Shown: positions 18,659 to 27,885, counted from the stretch's first letter. The stretch: DNA of 64,000 nucleotides from Ectopseudomonas mendocina (GCF_016008875.1 NZ_JADTQG010000001.1:360515-424514); one strand, 5' to 3'. The notes: generated by a model from the sequence alone, not told the origin. A program made the numbers and translations.

Positions 18659-19804
18659 GTGCAGATTCAGGGCTATTTCGACTTGCGCTTCGAGGCGGTG
18701 AGAGACGCATTCGCCGCACTGTTCGACGACGCGCAGGAGCGGGGCGCGGCCCTGTGCGTGAAGGTCGGTGGTGAAACCGTGATCGACCTGTGGGCCGGGG
18801 TGATGGACAAGGACGGCCAGCAGACCTGGCACAGCGATACCATTGCCAACCTGTTCTCTTGCACCAAACCCTTCGCCGCGGTCGTGGCCCTGCAGCTGGT
18901 AGGCGAGGGCAAGCTCGACTTGGATGCCCCGGTGGCGCGTTACTGGCCCGAATTCGCCGCCGCCGGCAAGGAGCGCATCAAGGTGCGCCACCTGCTCTGT
19001 CATCAGGCCGGCTTGCCGGCCCTGCGCCAGACCTTGCCCGCCGAGGCACTGTACGACTGGCAGACCATGACCGACGCGCTGGCGGCCGAACAGCCCTGGT
19101 GGCCGCTGGGCGAGGGCCATGGCTACGCGCCCATCACCTACGGCTGGCTGATCGGTGAGCTGATTCGCCGGGTCGAAGGACGTGGCCCGGGCGACAGCAT
19201 CGCCGCGCGCATCGCCAGGCCGTTGGGCCTGGATTTCCATGTCGGCCTGGACGACAGCGAATTCGACCGCGTCGCCCATATCGCCCGCGGCAAGGGCAAT
19301 CTCGGCGATGCCGCCGCGCAGCGCCTGCTCAAGGTGATGATGAGTGATGCCAGCGCCATGAGCACGCGCTCGTTCACCAACCCACCGTCGATCATGACCA
19401 GCACCAACAAACCGGAGTGGCGGCGCATGCAGCAACCAGCCGCTAACGGTCATGGCAACGCGCGCAGCCTGGCGGGCTTCTATGCCGGCCTGCTCGACGG
19501 CAGCCTGCTCGATGCCGAGCTGCTGGGCGAAATGACCCGTGAGCACAGCGTCGGTGACGACAAGACCCTGCTGACACGCACGCGTTTTGGTCTGGGCTGC
19601 ATGCTCGATCAGACCGATGTGGCCAATGCCACCTACGGCATGGGCGCGAAAGCCTTCGGCCACCCGGGTGCCGGAGGCTCCAGTGGCTTTGCCGATCCGC
19701 AAAGGGACGTGGCATTCGGCTTCGTAACCAACAATTTAGGACCGTTCGTCTTGATGGACCCCCGAGCACAGAAACTTGCACGTCAGGTTGCGGACTGTAT
19801 CTGA
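18659..19804 (+). CDS. Serine hydrolase of the beta-lactamase class C/EstB esterase family
   Basis: A 381-residue hydrolase. The nucleophile motif SxxK is Ser67-Cys-Thr-Lys70 (NLFSCTKPFA). The second motif Tyr is in GYAPITYGWLIGELIRR, and a FGHPGAGGSSGFADP block near the C-terminus supplies the HxG-type third motif. This set is typical of EstB-like carboxylesterases (family VIII) rather than true AmpC, and there is no signal peptide, so it is cytoplasmic. The start is GTG at 18659 with GGGAGGA upstream. Divergent from Mrp operon 1. Natural substrate unknown. Confidence 0.85.
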   Translation: MQIQGYFDLRFEAVRDAFAALFDDAQERGAALCVKVGGETVIDLWAGVMDKDGQQTWHSDTIANLFSCTKPFAAVVALQLVGEGKLDLDAPVARYWPEFAAAGKERIKVRHLLCHQAGLPALRQTLPAEALYDWQTMTDALAAEQPWWPLGEGHGYAPITYGWLIGELIRRVEGRGPGDSIAARIARPLGLDFHVGLDDSEFDRVAHIARGKGNLGDAAAQRLLKVMMSDASAMSTRSFTNPPSIMTSTNKPEWRRMQQPAANGHGNARSLAGFYAGLLDGSLLDAELLGEMTREHSVGDDKTLLTRTRFGLGCMLDQTDVANATYGMGAKAFGHPGAGGSSGFADPQRDVAFGFVTNNLGPFVLMDPRAQKLARQVADCI

Positions 19805-19886
19805 TTGAAACGGCTACACTTGCGCCAGCCGTTCAGTACCAACCATAACGAACTGACCATTAGATTTGCGTAATCACGGGGGCTAC

Positions 19887-20534
19887 ATGCGTGCCAACAA
19901 GATTTTTGCTTTTACCTGCTGCCTGCTGATCGCGGGCTGTGCCGGCTCGGAAAAGAAGGAAGTCGCCAAGCCGGCGGCAATGCCTGCGCCCCAGGTGACC
20001 CGCGCCTGGCTCGACGAATATGAGCCGAAGCTGCGCGAAGCGGTCAAGGACAGCAAGTTCGAGTTCGAGCGTCGGGAAAATCTGTTGGTGGTGACGGCGC
20101 CGGTACAGGGTTCCTTCAACCCGGACCGACCGCACATGCTCCTGCCTGCCAGCCTGGGTCCGATCACCCGCGTAGCCAAGCTGCTGGAAACCGACGAAGA
20201 CATCGCCGTAGTGGTTCTCGGCCATGCCGATAGTAGTGGTGATGCTGCATTGAACCGTGACCTGAGCCAGCAGCGCGCACGTGCCGTGACCTCCATCTTC
20301 CGTCTCAGCGGCCTCAAGCAGACTCGCCTGCAGGTCATGGGCCTTGGGTCCGATATGCCGCGCGCCGCCAATGACAGCGCAGCTGGTCGAGCGCTCAACC
20401 GCCGCGTGGAAATCCTCCTCACCTCGCGTGACACCATGCAGGGCCTGATCGCCAAATACAGCCAGCCGGTCAAGGCAGAGCTGAAGGATGCGCCCAAGGT
20501 AGCTGCCGCAGATCAAGGAAAAGCGGGCAAGTAA
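19887..20534 (+). CDS. OmpA family lipoprotein (third, unlinked copy)
   Basis: A 215-residue lipoprotein; signal MRANKIFAFTCCLLIAGC with Cys18 lipidated. It lacks the glycine-rich segment of the other two OmpA-type lipoproteins in this window. The region at residues 35-90 (LREAVKDSKFEFERREN, VQGSFNPDRPHMLLPASLG) starts the OmpA-like fold, and GHADSSGDAALNRDLSQQRA, with NRRVEILL, completes it. A 40-residue Lys/Ala tail follows. It lies just upstream of pdxH, in the order I recall for PA1048-PA1049. Upstream in-frame TTG at 19866 is unlikely to be used. Confidence 0.82.
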   Translation: MRANKIFAFTCCLLIAGCAGSEKKEVAKPAAMPAPQVTRAWLDEYEPKLREAVKDSKFEFERRENLLVVTAPVQGSFNPDRPHMLLPASLGPITRVAKLLETDEDIAVVVLGHADSSGDAALNRDLSQQRARAVTSIFRLSGLKQTRLQVMGLGSDMPRAANDSAAGRALNRRVEILLTSRDTMQGLIAKYSQPVKAELKDAPKVAAADQGKAGK

Positions 20535-20621
20535 GAGTAAGCTTGCAGGCATTTCCACACTGCTAGGGCTGGCGCTGGAGACCAGACGGATTGGTTTCTG
20601 GCCCTGTCCTGAGGAACTGCC

Positions 20622-21269
20622 ATGACCCAAACCCTGGCCGATATGCGCCGCGACTACACCCGCGACGGCCTGAGCGAAGCCCAGGCCCCGCTGGAACCCT
20701 TTGCCCTGTTTCGTCAGTGGTTCGATGACGCGGTCAAGACCGAGCAACTGCCGGTTGAACCCAACGCCATGACCCTGGCTACTGTCGATGAACAGGGCCG
20801 CCCCCATTGCCGTGTACTGCTGCTCAAGGGCCTCGATGAACGAGGCTTCACTTTCTTCAGCAACTACGACAGCGCCAAGGGCCGTCAGCTGGCGGCTCGT
20901 CCCTTTGCCGCCATGACTTTCTTCTGGCCCAGCCTGGAGCGCCAGGTGCGTATCGAAGGGCGCGTGGAGCGCGTCACCGCCGCCGAATCCGATGGTTACT
21001 ACCAAGTGCGTCCGCTGGGCAGCCGCATCGGAGCCTGGGCTTCGCCGCAAAGCAAGGTGATTCGTGATCGAGCGGAGCTGGAGAATCTGCTGGCCGAGAC
21101 CGAAAAACGCTTCCAGAGCCAGGCGCCGAATTGCCCTCCGCACTGGGGCGGCTATCGCCTGCTGCCCGAGCGCATCGAGTTCTGGCAGGGCAGGCCAAGC
21201 CGCCTGCATGACCGGCTCAACTATCGCTTCGAGGGCGAGGCGTGGATTCGCGAGCGGCTGGCGCCTTGA
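20622..21269 (+). CDS. pdxH: Pyridoxine/pyridoxamine 5'-phosphate oxidase
   Basis: A 215-residue FMN enzyme that oxidises pyridoxine 5'-phosphate or pyridoxamine 5'-phosphate to pyridoxal 5'-phosphate, the last step of vitamin B6 synthesis and salvage. Full family length. The FMN/PLP-binding blocks are [39 protein letters not shown], and the C-terminal [17 protein letters not shown], with the LAP end typical of PdxH. It is a single gene followed by a perfect hairpin. Confidence 0.96.
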   Translation: MTQTLADMRRDYTRDGLSEAQAPLEPFALFRQWFDDAVKTEQLPVEPNAMTLATVDEQGRPHCRVLLLKGLDERGFTFFSNYDSAKGRQLAARPFAAMTFFWPSLERQVRIEGRVERVTAAESDGYYQVRPLGSRIGAWASPQSKVIRDRAELENLLAETEKRFQSQAPNCPPHWGGYRLLPERIEFWQGRPSRLHDRLNYRFEGEAWIRERLAP

Positions 21270-21274
21270 TGCAA

Positions 21275-21301
21275 AGACCGGCGTGGTGAGCACGCCGGTC
21301 T
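21275..21301 (+). terminator. Hairpin after pdxH
   Basis: AGACCGGCGTG-gtgag-CACGCCGGTCT is a perfect 11-bp stem with a 5-base loop, 6 bases past the pdxH stop. It lacks a T-run, so it may stabilise the 3' end rather than terminate by itself. Confidence 0.5.
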
Positions 21302-21706
21302 AGTGCAGGTTCCAAAGAGCGAAACGAACGGCTTCGAAGCGTTTGTCAGGCCGCGAGGTGCGGGATATTCGGCGGCGCCTTGCGTAACGGGTCCGTATCA
21401 TTCGATCAGTCAGGCTCACCGACGCCAACTCGGGCATCATCGGGACTTCTGAGCAAAAGGCTGCCTGCCGGGTCAAATAGGCAGTTGGTGGGAACTTCTT
21501 CCCGATCTTTCATGTGCAGCCTCTCGCAAACCTCGTCGTCGCCTATGGTCGGCATCAGCTTTCCATGCCGCGCTGGCTGACGGCTATACAATACAGCTCC
21601 GCCCTGAGGGCTGCCTTTTCCCAAGCCGTCTATGTGGCCCGATTAGCAGGCGACCCTTTGCCTGATTTGCTTGTCTATAAGGTACAAGCCGCTCATGGAC
21701 TAATCG
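21302..21706. other. Intergenic stretch without a convincing gene
   Basis: About 400 bases of lower GC than the flanks. Short frames exist on both strands (for example 21406-21624 minus) but none has a family match I can see, a good ribosome site or Pseudomonas-like codon use. It may be decayed DNA brought in with the DUF421 gene and must contain that gene's promoter. Confidence 0.5.
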
Positions 21707-22399
21707 ATGACAGCGTTCGACTGGCAGCGCATGCTACTGGATGATTTCCCCCTGCTTTTTCTGGGAGAAGTCGCGTTTCGTGCTCTCTTCGCATTCATAG
21801 TCGTTTTCGTTTTTCTCAAAGTCAGCGGTCGCCGTGGCATTCGCCAGTTGTCGCTGTTTGAACTGGTGGTCATCCTGACGCTTGGCTCGGCCGCAGGCGA
21901 TGTCTCCTTTTACGAAGACGTGCCCCTTCTGCCGGTCGCAATGGTTTTCGCCTCGCTGCTGCTGCTTTATCGCCTGACCGTGCTGGCAATGAGTCGCTGC
22001 AGGAGGTTCTCGATCTGGATGGAGGGCGAGCCGGTCACGATCATCAGAGAAGGGCTCTACGATCTGGACAGCCTGAGGCGTTTGAAGATCTCGTCTGACG
22101 AGTTCTTCATGGAGCTTCGCCAGCAGGGTGTCGAGCACCTTGGTCAGGTGCGGCTGGCCATTCTTGAGACCGACGGTGAAGTCAGTCTTTATTTTTACCC
22201 AGCAGAGGCCGTCAAGTCCGGGCTGTCTGTGTTGCCTCAAGAATACCGCCCGGCCTACGTACGAGTGCCATCAAGCACCGTTTACGCCTGCACCCGCTGT
22301 GGCAATACTCAACTTATCGAGGCTGAGCAGCAGGCGATCTGCCCTCGCTGTGAAAATACTCAATGGACGCTCGCATCGAGTGAGCCACGCTTGCGCTGA
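21707..22399 (+). CDS. DUF421 (YetF/YcaP-like) membrane protein with C-terminal zinc ribbon
   Basis: A 230-residue protein. The N-terminal part has three membrane helices (about 17-37, 48-65, 70-92) with GRRGIRQLSLFELVVILTLGSAAGD, the DUF421 signature. A cytoplasmic beta domain follows (WMEGEPVTIIREGLYDLDSL, ISSDEFFMELRQQG). It ends in an added zinc ribbon, CxxC...CxxC (ACTRCGNTQL, CPRCENTQW), not present in standard YetF. Codon use is less GC-rich than neighbours and the gene is bordered on both sides by about 400 bases without genes, so it looks like an insertion between pdxH and the ProQ gene. Function of the family is unknown. Confidence 0.8.
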   Translation: MTAFDWQRMLLDDFPLLFLGEVAFRALFAFIVVFVFLKVSGRRGIRQLSLFELVVILTLGSAAGDVSFYEDVPLLPVAMVFASLLLLYRLTVLAMSRCRRFSIWMEGEPVTIIREGLYDLDSLRRLKISSDEFFMELRQQGVEHLGQVRLAILETDGEVSLYFYPAEAVKSGLSVLPQEYRPAYVRVPSSTVYACTRCGNTQLIEAEQQAICPRCENTQWTLASSEPRLR

Positions 22400-22795
22400 T
22401 TGCCAATAATCCGATGTAACTGGTTTGAGTTTCTCAGTTCTGCTGTCCCCATTCTGGAGTCAGCGGCAGCTGGCCTTGGCAGGCGTGTATTGGCAAAGAC
22501 GGATTACTGCTTTCCCGTCCGTCGATAGTTTTCGCATAGGCCGGCGTTTCCGGCCATGAGCGGATGATGTTTCCAGCGCCGCGCCAATCCCGCCTTCGCG
22601 CTACGAGCAGTAAGATCACAACCTCAGGATCGCGTTCTCCTGGCAGCCGCCTGTTTCCGGCAGCGGTCCTCTACACCTTCTCGGCAGCCGGCCCGTCACC
22701 TACCGCCGAGCATGCCAATTGCCAATAGGGCTGTGCGAAACGAGCACATAAGATACCCTTGCGCCACGAATCAACCGGGATGCTGTGAATCGAAG
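22400..22795. other. Intergenic stretch without a convincing gene
   Basis: About 395 bases between the DUF421 gene and the ProQ-domain gene. I see no credible coding frame, tRNA or clear repeat. It is less GC-rich than the core genes around it and probably holds the promoter of the ProQ-type gene near its right end. Confidence 0.5.
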
Positions 22796-23323
22796 ATGGG
22801 TTTTGAACAACTAGCCGAGCTACGTGACCGCCTGCGGGCCGAAAAAAAGCAGGTAGAGCAGGTACAGCAGGCAAAGAGCGAAGGCGCCAAGCCGCAAAAG
22901 CGCAAGCAACCGCAAAAAGCCAAGGTGCGTGAGCAGGATCCGGCCGTCGAGGCGATCTGGCGGCTGCAGAAGCATTTCCCTCTGGCCTTCCCGGTCAATC
23001 CGGCGCCCAAGGTGCCGCTGAAAGAGGGCATTCTCAAGGATGCCGAGCAGCATCTGTCGTTGCTCGGCATCAGCCTCGAGCAGCTCAAGCTGGGCATTGC
23101 CGCCTGGTGCCGCGGCGGACGCTATTGGTCTGCAATGACCGAGAACGCGCCGCGCCTGGACCTGCAAGGCCAGCCAGTGGGTGTGGTGACTGCAGGGCAG
23201 GCGTTGCATGCCCGGCAGCAGGCCAGGCGCCAGCGTATGGAGATGCGCCGCAACCAGGCCAAGGCGAAAGCGCCGGCGGACGACCAGGCCGCTGACAGCA
23301 GCGAGCAGCCAGGCGCCGAGTAA
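22796..23323 (+). CDS. ProQ/FinO-domain RNA chaperone
   Basis: A 175-residue RNA-binding protein. Residues 1-55 are a charged Lys/Gln/Glu helix (AEKKQVEQVQQAKSEG..., KPQKRKQPQKAK). Residues about 55-145 are the ProQ/FinO fold, seen in WRLQKHFPLAFPVNPAPKVPLKEGILKDAEQHL and WCRGGRYWSAMTENAPRLDL. A basic Arg/Gln/Ala tail follows. ProQ-type proteins bind structured RNAs and terminator hairpins and influence sRNA regulation. ATG 22796 (MGFEQLAEL) was chosen because the upstream extension is not conserved in style. It is followed by cdaR, separated by a short GCCCGAG/CTCGGGC hairpin near 23341-23358. Confidence 0.85.
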   Translation: MGFEQLAELRDRLRAEKKQVEQVQQAKSEGAKPQKRKQPQKAKVREQDPAVEAIWRLQKHFPLAFPVNPAPKVPLKEGILKDAEQHLSLLGISLEQLKLGIAAWCRGGRYWSAMTENAPRLDLQGQPVGVVTAGQALHARQQARRQRMEMRRNQAKAKAPADDQAADSSEQPGAE

Positions 23324-23420
23324 CCGCCTTCTGGTACAGCCCGAGGATTGCTCGGGCTCGCCAGCGCATCGTGCCGCCCAACGGCCTACAATGGCGGCCT
23401 CATTCGCGAGGCCGCTTCCG

Positions 23421-24551
23421 ATGCTCGAACTCGACTCCACCCTGGCGCAGCATATCGTCGACCGCGCCATGGCCATCCTGCCGTACAACATCAATGTGAT
23501 GGATGCGCAGGGCATGATCATCGGCAGCGGCGACCCCAGCCGCCTGCATACCCGCCACGAGGGCGCGCAGCTGGTGCTGGCCAACCGTCGCGTGGTGGAG
23601 ATCGATGCGCAGGCAGCGGCCTGCCTGCGTGGCGTCAGGCCCGGGGTTAACCTGCCCCTGCTACATGCCGAGCGCCTGATCGGCGTGCTTGGTATCACCG
23701 GCGACCCCGAGACCGTGCGGCCCTATGCCGAACTGGTGCGCATGGCCGCGGAAATGCTGGTCGAGCATCGCATCCTGCAGGCCGAGCGACACTGGCAGCG
23801 GCATCAGCAGGAGGCCTGGCTGCGCCAGTTGCTCGATCCGCAGCTGCGCCTGTCCAGTCTCGAGGTCGATGTCGAACGCCTGGGGCTGCAGCTGACCTGG
23901 CCGCGGCAGATGTGCCTGCTGCAACTCGATGGTGAGGGCGATCCTCTACCGCGCCAGGCGCGTCTGTTGGCGTCCCTGGGTGGCAAGAGCGAACATCTGG
24001 TGGCGCCGCTCGGCCGCCACGAGTTGCTCTGGTGCAGGCCTTACAGCGCCACGCGCGATGATCGCGCCTGGCTGCAGCAGGCCGACGAGCGCGAGTGGGG
24101 CGTACGCTCGCTGGCGCTCAGCGATCCCCTACATGATCTTGCCGAGCTGCGCCAGGCCAGTCTTGTGCTGCGTGACCTGCAGGCCTACGGTCAGGCGCGT
24201 TACCCCGAGCGTCGTCTGCTGCAGCTGGACGAGTTGCGCCTGCCGACGCTGCTCTATGCCCAGCGCCACAGCTGGCTCCTGCAGGGCTGGCTGGCGCCCC
24301 TGCGCCAGGTTCTCGCGCAGGATCCGCAGGGCACGTTGCGGGCGACTTTGGAGGCCTGGTGCGCGCATGACGGCCAGGTACAGACCTGCGCCCAGGAACT
24401 GGGGATTCACCGCAATACCCTTCGCTATCGCCTGGAGCGCATCGCCGAGCTCAGTGGCCTGGATCTCAACCGGTTGGATCAGCGTCTGCAGCTATCCTTG
24501 GGGCTGGGATTGCTGGAGTCGGAAGTGGCCGCTCAACCGAGCACCCGGTAA
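23421..24551 (+). CDS. cdaR: Sugar diacid utilisation regulator CdaR
   Basis: A 376-residue transcriptional activator; E. coli CdaR (385 residues) controls glucarate, galactarate and glycerate genes. Residues 1-135 form the sugar diacid recognition domain (ILPYNINVMDAQGMIIGSGDPSRL...; VRPGVNLPLLHAERLIGVLGITGDP). A middle GGDEF-like degenerate region follows. The C-terminal PucR-type helix-turn-helix is at about 320-370 (CAQELGIHRNTLRYRLERIAELSGL). It lies directly upstream of a GntP permease and glycerate kinase in the same direction, so it very likely responds to glycerate or a sugar diacid and activates them. Confidence 0.88.
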   Translation: MLELDSTLAQHIVDRAMAILPYNINVMDAQGMIIGSGDPSRLHTRHEGAQLVLANRRVVEIDAQAAACLRGVRPGVNLPLLHAERLIGVLGITGDPETVRPYAELVRMAAEMLVEHRILQAERHWQRHQQEAWLRQLLDPQLRLSSLEVDVERLGLQLTWPRQMCLLQLDGEGDPLPRQARLLASLGGKSEHLVAPLGRHELLWCRPYSATRDDRAWLQQADEREWGVRSLALSDPLHDLAELRQASLVLRDLQAYGQARYPERRLLQLDELRLPTLLYAQRHSWLLQGWLAPLRQVLAQDPQGTLRATLEAWCAHDGQVQTCAQELGIHRNTLRYRLERIAELSGLDLNRLDQRLQLSLGLGLLESEVAAQPSTR

Positions 24552-24717
24552 TTTCCCCTCAGGTAGCCTAGAGAAGTCAGGTGGCCTTGTGCGATTGCAC
24601 AGCCTGCTGCGCCTTGCTTCGTTTGATTTGGTGCTGATGCACAAGGCGAGGGCAGGGTGGCCTGAGCCACAATGTTGCGCCTGTCGGCACTTAACATTCG
24701 GGCCAAGCGCCCGCCAT

Positions 24718-24725
24718 AACAACAA
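24718..24725 (+). promoter_or_regulatory. Candidate Hfq/Crc binding motif at the gntP ribosome site
   Basis: AACAACAA fits the AANAANAA catabolite-activity motif recognised by Hfq with Crc in pseudomonads. It lies 1-2 bases before the GAGGAG ribosome site and 14 bases before the ATG, where binding would block translation in rich carbon sources. Confidence 0.5.
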
Positions 24726-24739
24726 CGAGGAGACTGGTC

Positions 24740-26107
24740 ATGGGCCTGGTCCTGATTCTGGTAGCACTGATCGCGTTCATCGTGCTGTCCACTACCCGTT
24801 TGAAACTGCACCCCTTCCTGGCATTGCTGGCCGCTGCATTGATCGCCGGCTTTGCCTACCAGCTGCCCAGCGGCGAAATTATCAAGACGATGACTGCCGG
24901 CTTCGGCGGTATTCTCGGTTACATCGGCATCGTCATCGTGCTCGGTACCATCATCGGGGTCATCCTCGAGCGTAGCGGCGCCGCGATCACCATGGCCGAG
25001 ACGGTGATTCGCCTGCTGGGCCAGCGTTTTCCCACGCTGACCATGTCGATCATCGGCTACCTGGTATCGATTCCAGTGTTCTGCGACTCCGGCTACGTCA
25101 TTCTCAATTCGCTGAAGAATGCCCTGGCCGCGCGCATGAAGGTTTCCGTGGTGGCCATGAGCGTGGCCCTGGCCACCGGCCTGTACGCCACCCACACCTT
25201 CGTACCGCCGACCCCTGGCCCGATCGCCGCGGCTGGTAACCTGGGCCTGGAAACTTCCCTGGGTCTGGTGATCCTGGTTGGCCTGCTGGTGGCAGCGGTC
25301 ACCGCCGTGGCCGGTATGTTCTGGGCCAATCGCTTCCTCAAGCAGAACGACCAGGAGCTGCTGGAAGAGGTGCCGAGCGAGCTGCTCGCCGATAACGTCG
25401 ACTTCGATGCGCTGCGTGCCCGCTACGGCAAACTGCCCAGCGCCTGGCAGGCCTTCTCGCCAATTTTCGTGCCTATCGCGCTGATCTGCCTGGGCTCGAT
25501 CGCGGCCTTCCCCAGTAAGCCGCTTGGTGAAGGCGCGCTGTTCGAGGTGCTGAGCTTCCTCGGTCAGCCGGTCGCTGCGCTGCTGGTCGGTCTGGTGCTG
25601 GCCTGCTTGCTGCTCAAGGGCGAGGGCAAATGTCAGCAGTTCCATGATCATGTCGCCCACGGCCTGAAAGAGGCTGCTCCCATCCTGCTGATCACCGGTG
25701 CTGGTGGCGCCTTCGGTGCCATCCTCAAGGCCACCGCCTTGACCGGTTACCTTGGCGACACCCTGTCGACGCTGGGTATCGGCCTGTTCATGCCGTTCCT
25801 GGTGGCTGCCGCGCTGAAGAGCGCGCAGGGTTCTTCCACCGTTGCCCTGGTGACCACCTCGGCGATGGTTGCGCCGCTGCTGGGCAACCTGGGCCTCGAC
25901 AGCGAGATGGGCCGTGTGCTGACCGTGATGGCCATCGGTGCCGGTGCCATGACCGTTTCCCACGCCAACGATAGCTTCTTCTGGGTGGTAACCCAGTTCA
26001 GCCGCATGAAGGTGGCCACCGCTTATCGTGCACAGACCATGGCGACGCTGGTTCAGGGTATCGCCGGTATGGCTGCCGTCTGGCTGCTCAGCCTGGTTCT
26101 GCTGTAA
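24740..26107 (+). CDS. GntP family organic acid/proton symporter, probably glycerate permease
   Basis: A 455-residue inner-membrane permease with 11-13 predicted helices. GntP family blocks include FGGILGYIGIVIVLGTIIGVILERSGAA, IPVFCDSGYVILNSLKNALA, THTFVPPTPGPIAAAGNLG and ITGAGGAFGAILKATALTGYL, with HANDSFFWVVTQFS near the end. Family substrates are gluconate, glycerate and related hydroxy acids. Position between cdaR and glycerate kinase points to glycerate uptake. Strong GAGGAG site before ATG. Confidence 0.88.
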   Translation: MGLVLILVALIAFIVLSTTRLKLHPFLALLAAALIAGFAYQLPSGEIIKTMTAGFGGILGYIGIVIVLGTIIGVILERSGAAITMAETVIRLLGQRFPTLTMSIIGYLVSIPVFCDSGYVILNSLKNALAARMKVSVVAMSVALATGLYATHTFVPPTPGPIAAAGNLGLETSLGLVILVGLLVAAVTAVAGMFWANRFLKQNDQELLEEVPSELLADNVDFDALRARYGKLPSAWQAFSPIFVPIALICLGSIAAFPSKPLGEGALFEVLSFLGQPVAALLVGLVLACLLLKGEGKCQQFHDHVAHGLKEAAPILLITGAGGAFGAILKATALTGYLGDTLSTLGIGLFMPFLVAAALKSAQGSSTVALVTTSAMVAPLLGNLGLDSEMGRVLTVMAIGAGAMTVSHANDSFFWVVTQFSRMKVATAYRAQTMATLVQGIAGMAAVWLLSLVLL

Positions 26108-26120
26108 TCCGCTTTACCGA

Positions 26121-26142
26121 CAGGCGACCAGAAGGTCGCCTG
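26121..26142 (+). terminator. Hairpin between permease and glycerate kinase
   Basis: CAGGCGACC-agaa-GGTCGCCTG is a perfect 9-bp stem with a tetraloop, followed by CCTCCTTT. Without a proper T-run it is more likely an mRNA stability or partial attenuation element inside the operon. Confidence 0.4.
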
Positions 26143-26163
26143 CCTCCTTTCGAGGTTCCTATC

Positions 26164-27297
26164 ATGAAAATCGTCATCGCTCCCGACTCCTTCAAGGAGA
26201 GCCTCAGCGCGCCCGACGTGGCCGCTGCCATCGCTCGTGGCTGGCAGCAGGTGTTTCCCGAAGCCGAATGTCTGCTGCGGCCGATGGCCGACGGCGGCGA
26301 GGGTACTGTCGATGCGCTGTTGGCGGCCGTCGGCGGCGAGCGTCGTGAACGCGAAGTGCGCGGCCCCATGGGCACGCCGGTCAAGGCGCATTGGGGCTGG
26401 CTGGGGCAGGGCACCGCGGTTATCGAGATGGCGGCGGCTAGCGGCCTGCATTGGGTGCCGCGCGAGCAGCGCGACGCTCGCCTGGCCTGCAGCTTCGGCA
26501 CAGGTGAGCTGATCCGCGAGGCGCTGGATGCCGGTGCCACGCGCATCATTCTTGGCCTGGGCGGCAGCGCCACCAATGATGCCGGCCTAGGCCTGCTGCA
26601 GGCGCTGGGAATGCGTTTTCTCGATGCCAACGGGAAGGAACTGGCGCCAGGCGGTGCGGCATTGGCGAATCTCGATCAGCTCGATCTGAGCCGCCTCGAT
26701 GCGCGCCTGCTCAAGGTGCAGATCGAGGTCGCCGCCGATGTCGATAATCCCTTGTGCGGGCCACGCGGTGCATCTGCCGTGTTCGGCCCGCAAAAGGGCG
26801 CAACGCCCGAGCATGTCACCCAGCTCGACACGGCGCTCGGCCGTTTCGCCCGGGTCGCCGCCGCTACGCTGGGCGAGGATCACGCCGAGTTTCCAGGTGT
26901 CGGCGCCGCAGGTGGCCTCGGCTTCGCAGCGCGTGCTTTCCTCAAGGCGAGCTTCCGCCCTGGTATCGAACTGGTCGCTGAGCTGTCCGGCCTTGCCGCT
27001 GCGATGGAGAATGCGGATCTGGTGATCACTGGGGAAGGGCGCATGGATGCGCAGACCCTGCACGGCAAGACGCCCGTCGGTGTGGCGCGCGTGGCGCGTG
27101 CGGCCGGGGTGCCGGTCATCGCCTTGTCCGGTAGCCTGGGTGACGACTATCAGGCGTTGTACGAGGCTGGCATCGAGGCAGCGTTCAGCCTGGCACCAGG
27201 GCCGCTATCGCTGGAGCAGGCGATGGCCGGTGCGGCAGGCGAGCTGCAGGCACGCGCCACGGATATCGCAAGGCTGTGGCGCCTCGCCCGCTCCTGA
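26164..27297 (+). CDS. Glycerate kinase (type 1, GarK/GlxK family)
   Basis: A 377-residue kinase that phosphorylates D-glycerate, giving 2-phosphoglycerate in this family, which enters lower glycolysis. Diagnostic blocks: IAPDSFKESLSAPDVAAAIARGW at the N-terminus, PMADGGEGTVDALLAA, LGLGGSATNDAGLGLLQALG and ITGEGRMDAQTLHGKTPVGVA. Length is that of the family. It is 56 bases after the permease, so the two are probably one transcript under CdaR. Confidence 0.92.
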   Translation: MKIVIAPDSFKESLSAPDVAAAIARGWQQVFPEAECLLRPMADGGEGTVDALLAAVGGERREREVRGPMGTPVKAHWGWLGQGTAVIEMAAASGLHWVPREQRDARLACSFGTGELIREALDAGATRIILGLGGSATNDAGLGLLQALGMRFLDANGKELAPGGAALANLDQLDLSRLDARLLKVQIEVAADVDNPLCGPRGASAVFGPQKGATPEHVTQLDTALGRFARVAAATLGEDHAEFPGVGAAGGLGFAARAFLKASFRPGIELVAELSGLAAAMENADLVITGEGRMDAQTLHGKTPVGVARVARAAGVPVIALSGSLGDDYQALYEAGIEAAFSLAPGPLSLEQAMAGAAGELQARATDIARLWRLARS

Positions 27298-27411
27298 CTG
27301 GGCGAACCTAGCTGAACTCGGTCTGTCAGACATAACAATTGTTGATGCGCAGTCGTGACAGTTGCGCGCCCCCGGCGTCTAATGGATCAAGATACCTCTG
27401 GAGGAATTGCT

Positions 27412-27873
27412 ATGCGTAAACCTACTCTGCTCATCACCTCGCTGGCCGCGCTGCTGGCCCTTGGCGGTTGCCAGTCCAGCCTGACCGGCGACACCTACAG
27501 CCGCGACGAGGCCCGGGCGGTGCAAACGGTACGCATGGGCACCATCGAGTCGTTGCGTCCGGTCAAGATCGAAGGCACCAAGACTCCGGTCGGCGCTGGC
27601 GCCGGTGCCGTGGTTGGCGGTATTGGCGGCAGCGGCCTGGGTGGCGGGCGCGGCAGCGCGGTGATGGCCGTGGTCGGTGCCGTCGCCGGTGGCCTGCTTG
27701 GGGCGGCAGCCGAGGAAGGCTTCACTCGCACCCAGGGTGTGGAGATCACCGTGCGGGAGGACGACGGTACCATGCGTGCCTACGTGCAGGAGGTCGAGCC
27801 GAACCAGGTGTTCCGTGTCGGCGAGCGCGTGCGCATCATGACCGTCAACGGTACCAGCCGCGTCACTCACTGA
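27412..27873 (+). CDS. Glycine zipper 2TM (SlyB-like) outer membrane lipoprotein
   Basis: A 153-residue lipoprotein. Signal MRKPTLLITSLAALLALGGC gives Cys20. Residues about 60-105 are a glycine zipper (VGAGAGAVVGGIGGSGLGG, AVAGGLLGAAAEEG), and the C-terminal beta domain ends VFRVGERVRIMTVNGTSRV, as in SlyB/PcP family proteins. These interact with lipopolysaccharide and outer membrane proteins under stress. GAGGAAT stands before ATG 27412. A strong terminator follows. It marks the edge of the block before Mrp operon 2, as with PA1053 in P. aeruginosa (from memory). Confidence 0.85.
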   Translation: MRKPTLLITSLAALLALGGCQSSLTGDTYSRDEARAVQTVRMGTIESLRPVKIEGTKTPVGAGAGAVVGGIGGSGLGGGRGSAVMAVVGAVAGGLLGAAAEEGFTRTQGVEITVREDDGTMRAYVQEVEPNQVFRVGERVRIMTVNGTSRVTH

Positions 27874-27885
27874 TCGTTGTAGACG

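Noticed and set aside
18659..19804. AmpC beta-lactamase
   Set aside because: No signal peptide, and motif spacing resembles EstB-type esterases.
21406..21624. Small minus-strand gene after pdxH
   Set aside because: No ribosome site, no recognisable family, atypical composition.
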